NCBI RefSeq assembly: GCF_000005505.3
Contig: NC_016133.3
Span: forward strand, 12,028,001 to 12,092,000
Direction of reading: 5' to 3'
DNA length: 64,000 nt
Origin: Brachypodium distachyon
Taxonomy: Eukaryota > Streptophyta > Magnoliopsida > Poales > Poaceae
The position numbers and the translations under genes are program-made. Below, one piece after another: positions 61,693-64,000 of this stretch. The notes beneath the pieces are model-generated. The model worked only from the letters and a program-made list of their open reading frames with translations, made no database searches and had not been told where the DNA came from. The stretch's first letter is position 1, and the number at the start of each line of letters is the position of its first letter.

Positions 61693-63191
61693 ATGGAGCA
61701 AATGGAAGCGGCGGCGGCGGCTGACACCGGCAGCGTCCGGATCGTGTCCCGGCGCATGGTCCGGCCGTCGTCGTCGAAAGGTGACTCTCCATCGCCGCCG
61801 CCGGAGGATATCCACCTCACGCCGTGGGACCTCCGGCTCCTCACCATAGACTACATCCAGTTCGGGATCCTCCTGCCCAAGCCTCCCACCGGCGGCGACC
61901 GCCTGGTCGACGGCCTCGCATCCTCCCTCGCCCGTGCGTTGGAAAGGTGCCGTCGATATGTTAATATTTGATCCAAATTCTTATGACGAGAGGCTTTTCC
62001 TTTGGTATATTATCTTCTTGATCTTTACTTCTGTTGATTCCTGTCAGGTACTACCACTTTGCCGGCCGGCTCGCCACCAATGAGCACGGAGAAGATGCGA
62101 CCGTCACCATCTCGCTGCGCTGCACCAATGAAGGTGCCGAGCTCGTCCATGCGTCAGCGCCTGGTGTGGCCGTTACAGACATCATCGGTTCAGTGTACAT
62201 CCCATCGTCCGTGGTGTGGGCGTTCTTCCCGCTGAACGGGGTGCTTGGCGTGGACGCTGCCATCAAGCCGCTCCCCGTGCTAGCGGTGCAGGTCACCGAG
62301 CTCGCCGACGGCGTCTTTGTCGGCATGTCCCTCAATCACGGCGTCGCCGACGGGACGGTCTTCTGGGAGTTCTTCAACACGTGGTCAGAGATCAGCCGAG
62401 GCGACAATAAGGACATGATCTCTAGGCCGGCACCAGTGCACCAGAGGTGGTTCGTCGGCACCAACCCCGTACCGATCCCCTTGCCATTGAGCAAGCTGCA
62501 GCATGCCATTCAGCGGTTTGAGCTCCCGCTGGTGCAAGAGGCATTCTTCACCTTCTCTGCTGCGAGCATCAAGAAGCTCAAGGCGAGGGCGAACGAGGAG
62601 ATGGCCGGCGGTGCTGCGGCTACCATCTCCTCGCTCCAGGCCCTGCTCGCGCACCTTTGGCGGGCGGTGTGCCGAGCCCGGCGTCTCCTGCCGGAGCAGG
62701 AGACGTCGTACACATTGATATTCGGATGCCGAGGGCGTGTGGACGGCATACTGCCGGGCTACGTGGGCAATGCCGTGCTGCCCCGGAAGACAAGGTGCGT
62801 AGCCGGGGATATCCTGGACAAGGGTCTGGGCTGGACGGCATGGCAGCTGAATCGCGCCGTGGATTTGTTCGACGAGGCCTCCGTAAGGGAGTTCCTCGAT
62901 CGATGGCCTCGGGAGCCGACGTTTGCGTTCGTCGGAAACGTGTCGGCCGGCGGCACTGGGCTGACAACAGGAGGCTCGCCACGGTTTGACATGTTTGGGA
63001 ACGACTTCGGGTGGGGGAAGCCTGTGGCCGTGCGAAGCGGCGGCGGTTTCAAGACCGACGGAAACGCAGATGTCTTTGAGGGGCCGGAGAAGGGAGGGAG
63101 CATGTCGCTGGAGTTGTGCTTGGTGCCGGACGTGCTGGGGAGGCTCGTCGCCGATGACGAGTTCATGGATGCCGTGAGCGTGCCAAGGTGA
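61693..63191 (+). CDS. BAHD acyltransferase
   Basis: Exons 61,693-61,946 and 62,048-63,191 (donor GTGCCG, acceptor CTGTCAG) join in Arg before YYHFAGRL; 465 aa. BAHD marks: HLTPWDLRLLTIDYIQFGIL at the N-terminus, the catalytic HxxxD as NHGVADG, and the structural DFGWG near the C-terminus. BAHD enzymes transfer acyl groups from acyl-CoA to alcohols or amines in the cytosol. The N-terminal pattern suggests the clade of uncharacterised acetyltransferases related to Arabidopsis At3g50280/EPS1; the substrate cannot be told. First ATG chosen; a second Met three residues on is equally possible. Frame intact. Confidence 0.95.
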
Positions 63192-63591
63192 TTCTCCAGT
63201 AGTGTGTGTATTTAAGTGCATATCGAACCGATTCACTTCAGGAGCTCTCTGGTAGTTCATAACTTGTATGATTCTGGATGTATGTTCACTCGGATGAGGA
63301 TTGCACTGAGATCACACAAATTGTTGTGCTGACTGCTGAGCAACCAACCATTAGGGCCTTATGTCTGAACCTTCAGGGCATCCACAGAGCATGCTTGTAG
63401 GTTCAGGGCATCTACAGAGCATGCTTGTAAGGTGCATTTCGTAGCTTCGTTGCACTGTCGCACATCAGAGACTAGTTTTTTTACATGCTCCTAATCAAAT
63501 TGGCAAGAATACCGTTACACTCTGAGTATTTATATTAATTGTCACACTGTCACTCACAAATGATACTATTTCAGACAACTAAACCAAGTAA
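63192..63591. other. 3' flank of the BAHD gene
   Basis: No gene. A roughly 30-bp tandem duplication, TTCAGGGCATCCACAGAGCA... then TTCAGGGCATCTACAGAGCA..., lies at 63,374-63,432. Confidence 0.6.
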
Positions 63592-64000
63592 TCAACACAC
63601 CGAAGTTAATGTGGACTGGGATGAGCCTGATGAATGGACGTGATCTTCTTCCATGGAAGTTAACAGAATGTGTACTGACGCGGCAGCGGCTGGAACCCAG
63701 GCGCCGACGTCCATGTCCGCCTCCAGAACCTCAATCTTGTCCTTGTATTGCCCGGGTATGACTTTGGCCGGTGCATGCTTCGTTTTCTTTACCATCAGCA
63801 GCTTGCCATTGGACGCGACGAGGTGCCAGTACTTAAGTATATAACCTTTGGGCTCTTTGATGAAGATGTGATTCTCGTTGTCTCGCATTAAGCTGCCTCA
63901 GTAAATAATGACCTCTTTTTCGTCATCATTACTAGGCTCGATGTTTCATCGTCGCTGTCGTCCTTATCATCATCGTCGTTGTCGTCGTCCCTATCATCAT
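63592..64000 (-). pseudogene. DUF295-like C-terminal remnant, frameshifted, runs off the window
   Basis: A minus-strand frame of 98 residues with YWHLVASNGKLLMVKK and KIEVLEADMDVGAWVP resembles the C-terminal part of DUF295 proteins, often fused to F-box domains in grasses. Upstream, to the window edge, an acidic run (DDRDDDNDDDDKDDSDDETS) is open in a different frame and stops just before it, so a frameshift or an intron separates the two. Grass DUF295 proteins often have such an acidic linker. Function as a protein is doubtful. Confidence 0.45.

Overview
This window is nuclear DNA of a grass (Poaceae), probably Pooideae-like. The signs are introns with GT/AG borders, about two dozen Stowaway-type MITEs with CTCCCTCCGT ends and TA target sites, CACTA transposons with 'agtggcggt' subterminal repeats, grass LINE 3' ends, and DUF247, GBA2-type and BAHD genes. 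The species cannot be named from this sequence alone.

Layout. 0.6-5.4 kb: broken Copia retrotransposon on the minus strand (gag intact, pol damaged, reverse transcriptase absent, a short LTR at 5.2-5.36 kb). 6.1-9.2 kb: DUF247 gene A (minus). 9.2-12 kb: gene-poor, with MITEs. 11.98-25.1 kb: a 5'-truncated LINE (minus) split by a full-length 11.55-kb CACTA element (12,253-23,802, target duplication TTC) carrying two decayed genes. 25.1-25.4 kb: Tourist-like MITE. 26.4-28.5 kb: six splice-consistent exons of a coiled-coil protein gene (minus). Related 5' exons lie at 36.1-38.4 kb, and the 7.6 kb between holds a long-TIR element (28.7-29.9 kb), a 4.8-kb deletion copy of the same CACTA family (30.2-34.96 kb, plus) and another MITE. 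39.4-42.5 kb: LINE pieces (plus). 44.7-45.05 kb: a perfectly bounded TRIM (miniature LTR element). 46.4-51.0 kb: DUF247 genes B and C in tandem (plus). 51.1-52.6 kb: small CACTA element with a captured GC-rich segment. 54.2-58.9 kb: complete 15-exon non-lysosomal glucosylceramidase gene (minus). 61.7-63.2 kb: complete two-exon BAHD acyltransferase gene (plus). 63.6-64 kb: a DUF295-like remnant (minus).

How the parts relate. The three DUF247 genes share a core promoter, a 5' UTR and a 13-16-nt first coding exon (MD..Q), so they are recent paralogues. They differ by gain or loss of small phase-1 exons; gene A keeps one such exon with an in-frame stop. The two large CACTA copies are nearly identical, share an inherited TGA in the transposase frame and carry different later lesions. 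The GBA2-type and BAHD genes look like ordinary intact host genes. No operon-like or pathway link is evident among the host genes. The most interesting targets are the DUF247 cluster and the exon-duplicated gene loaded with nested transposons.
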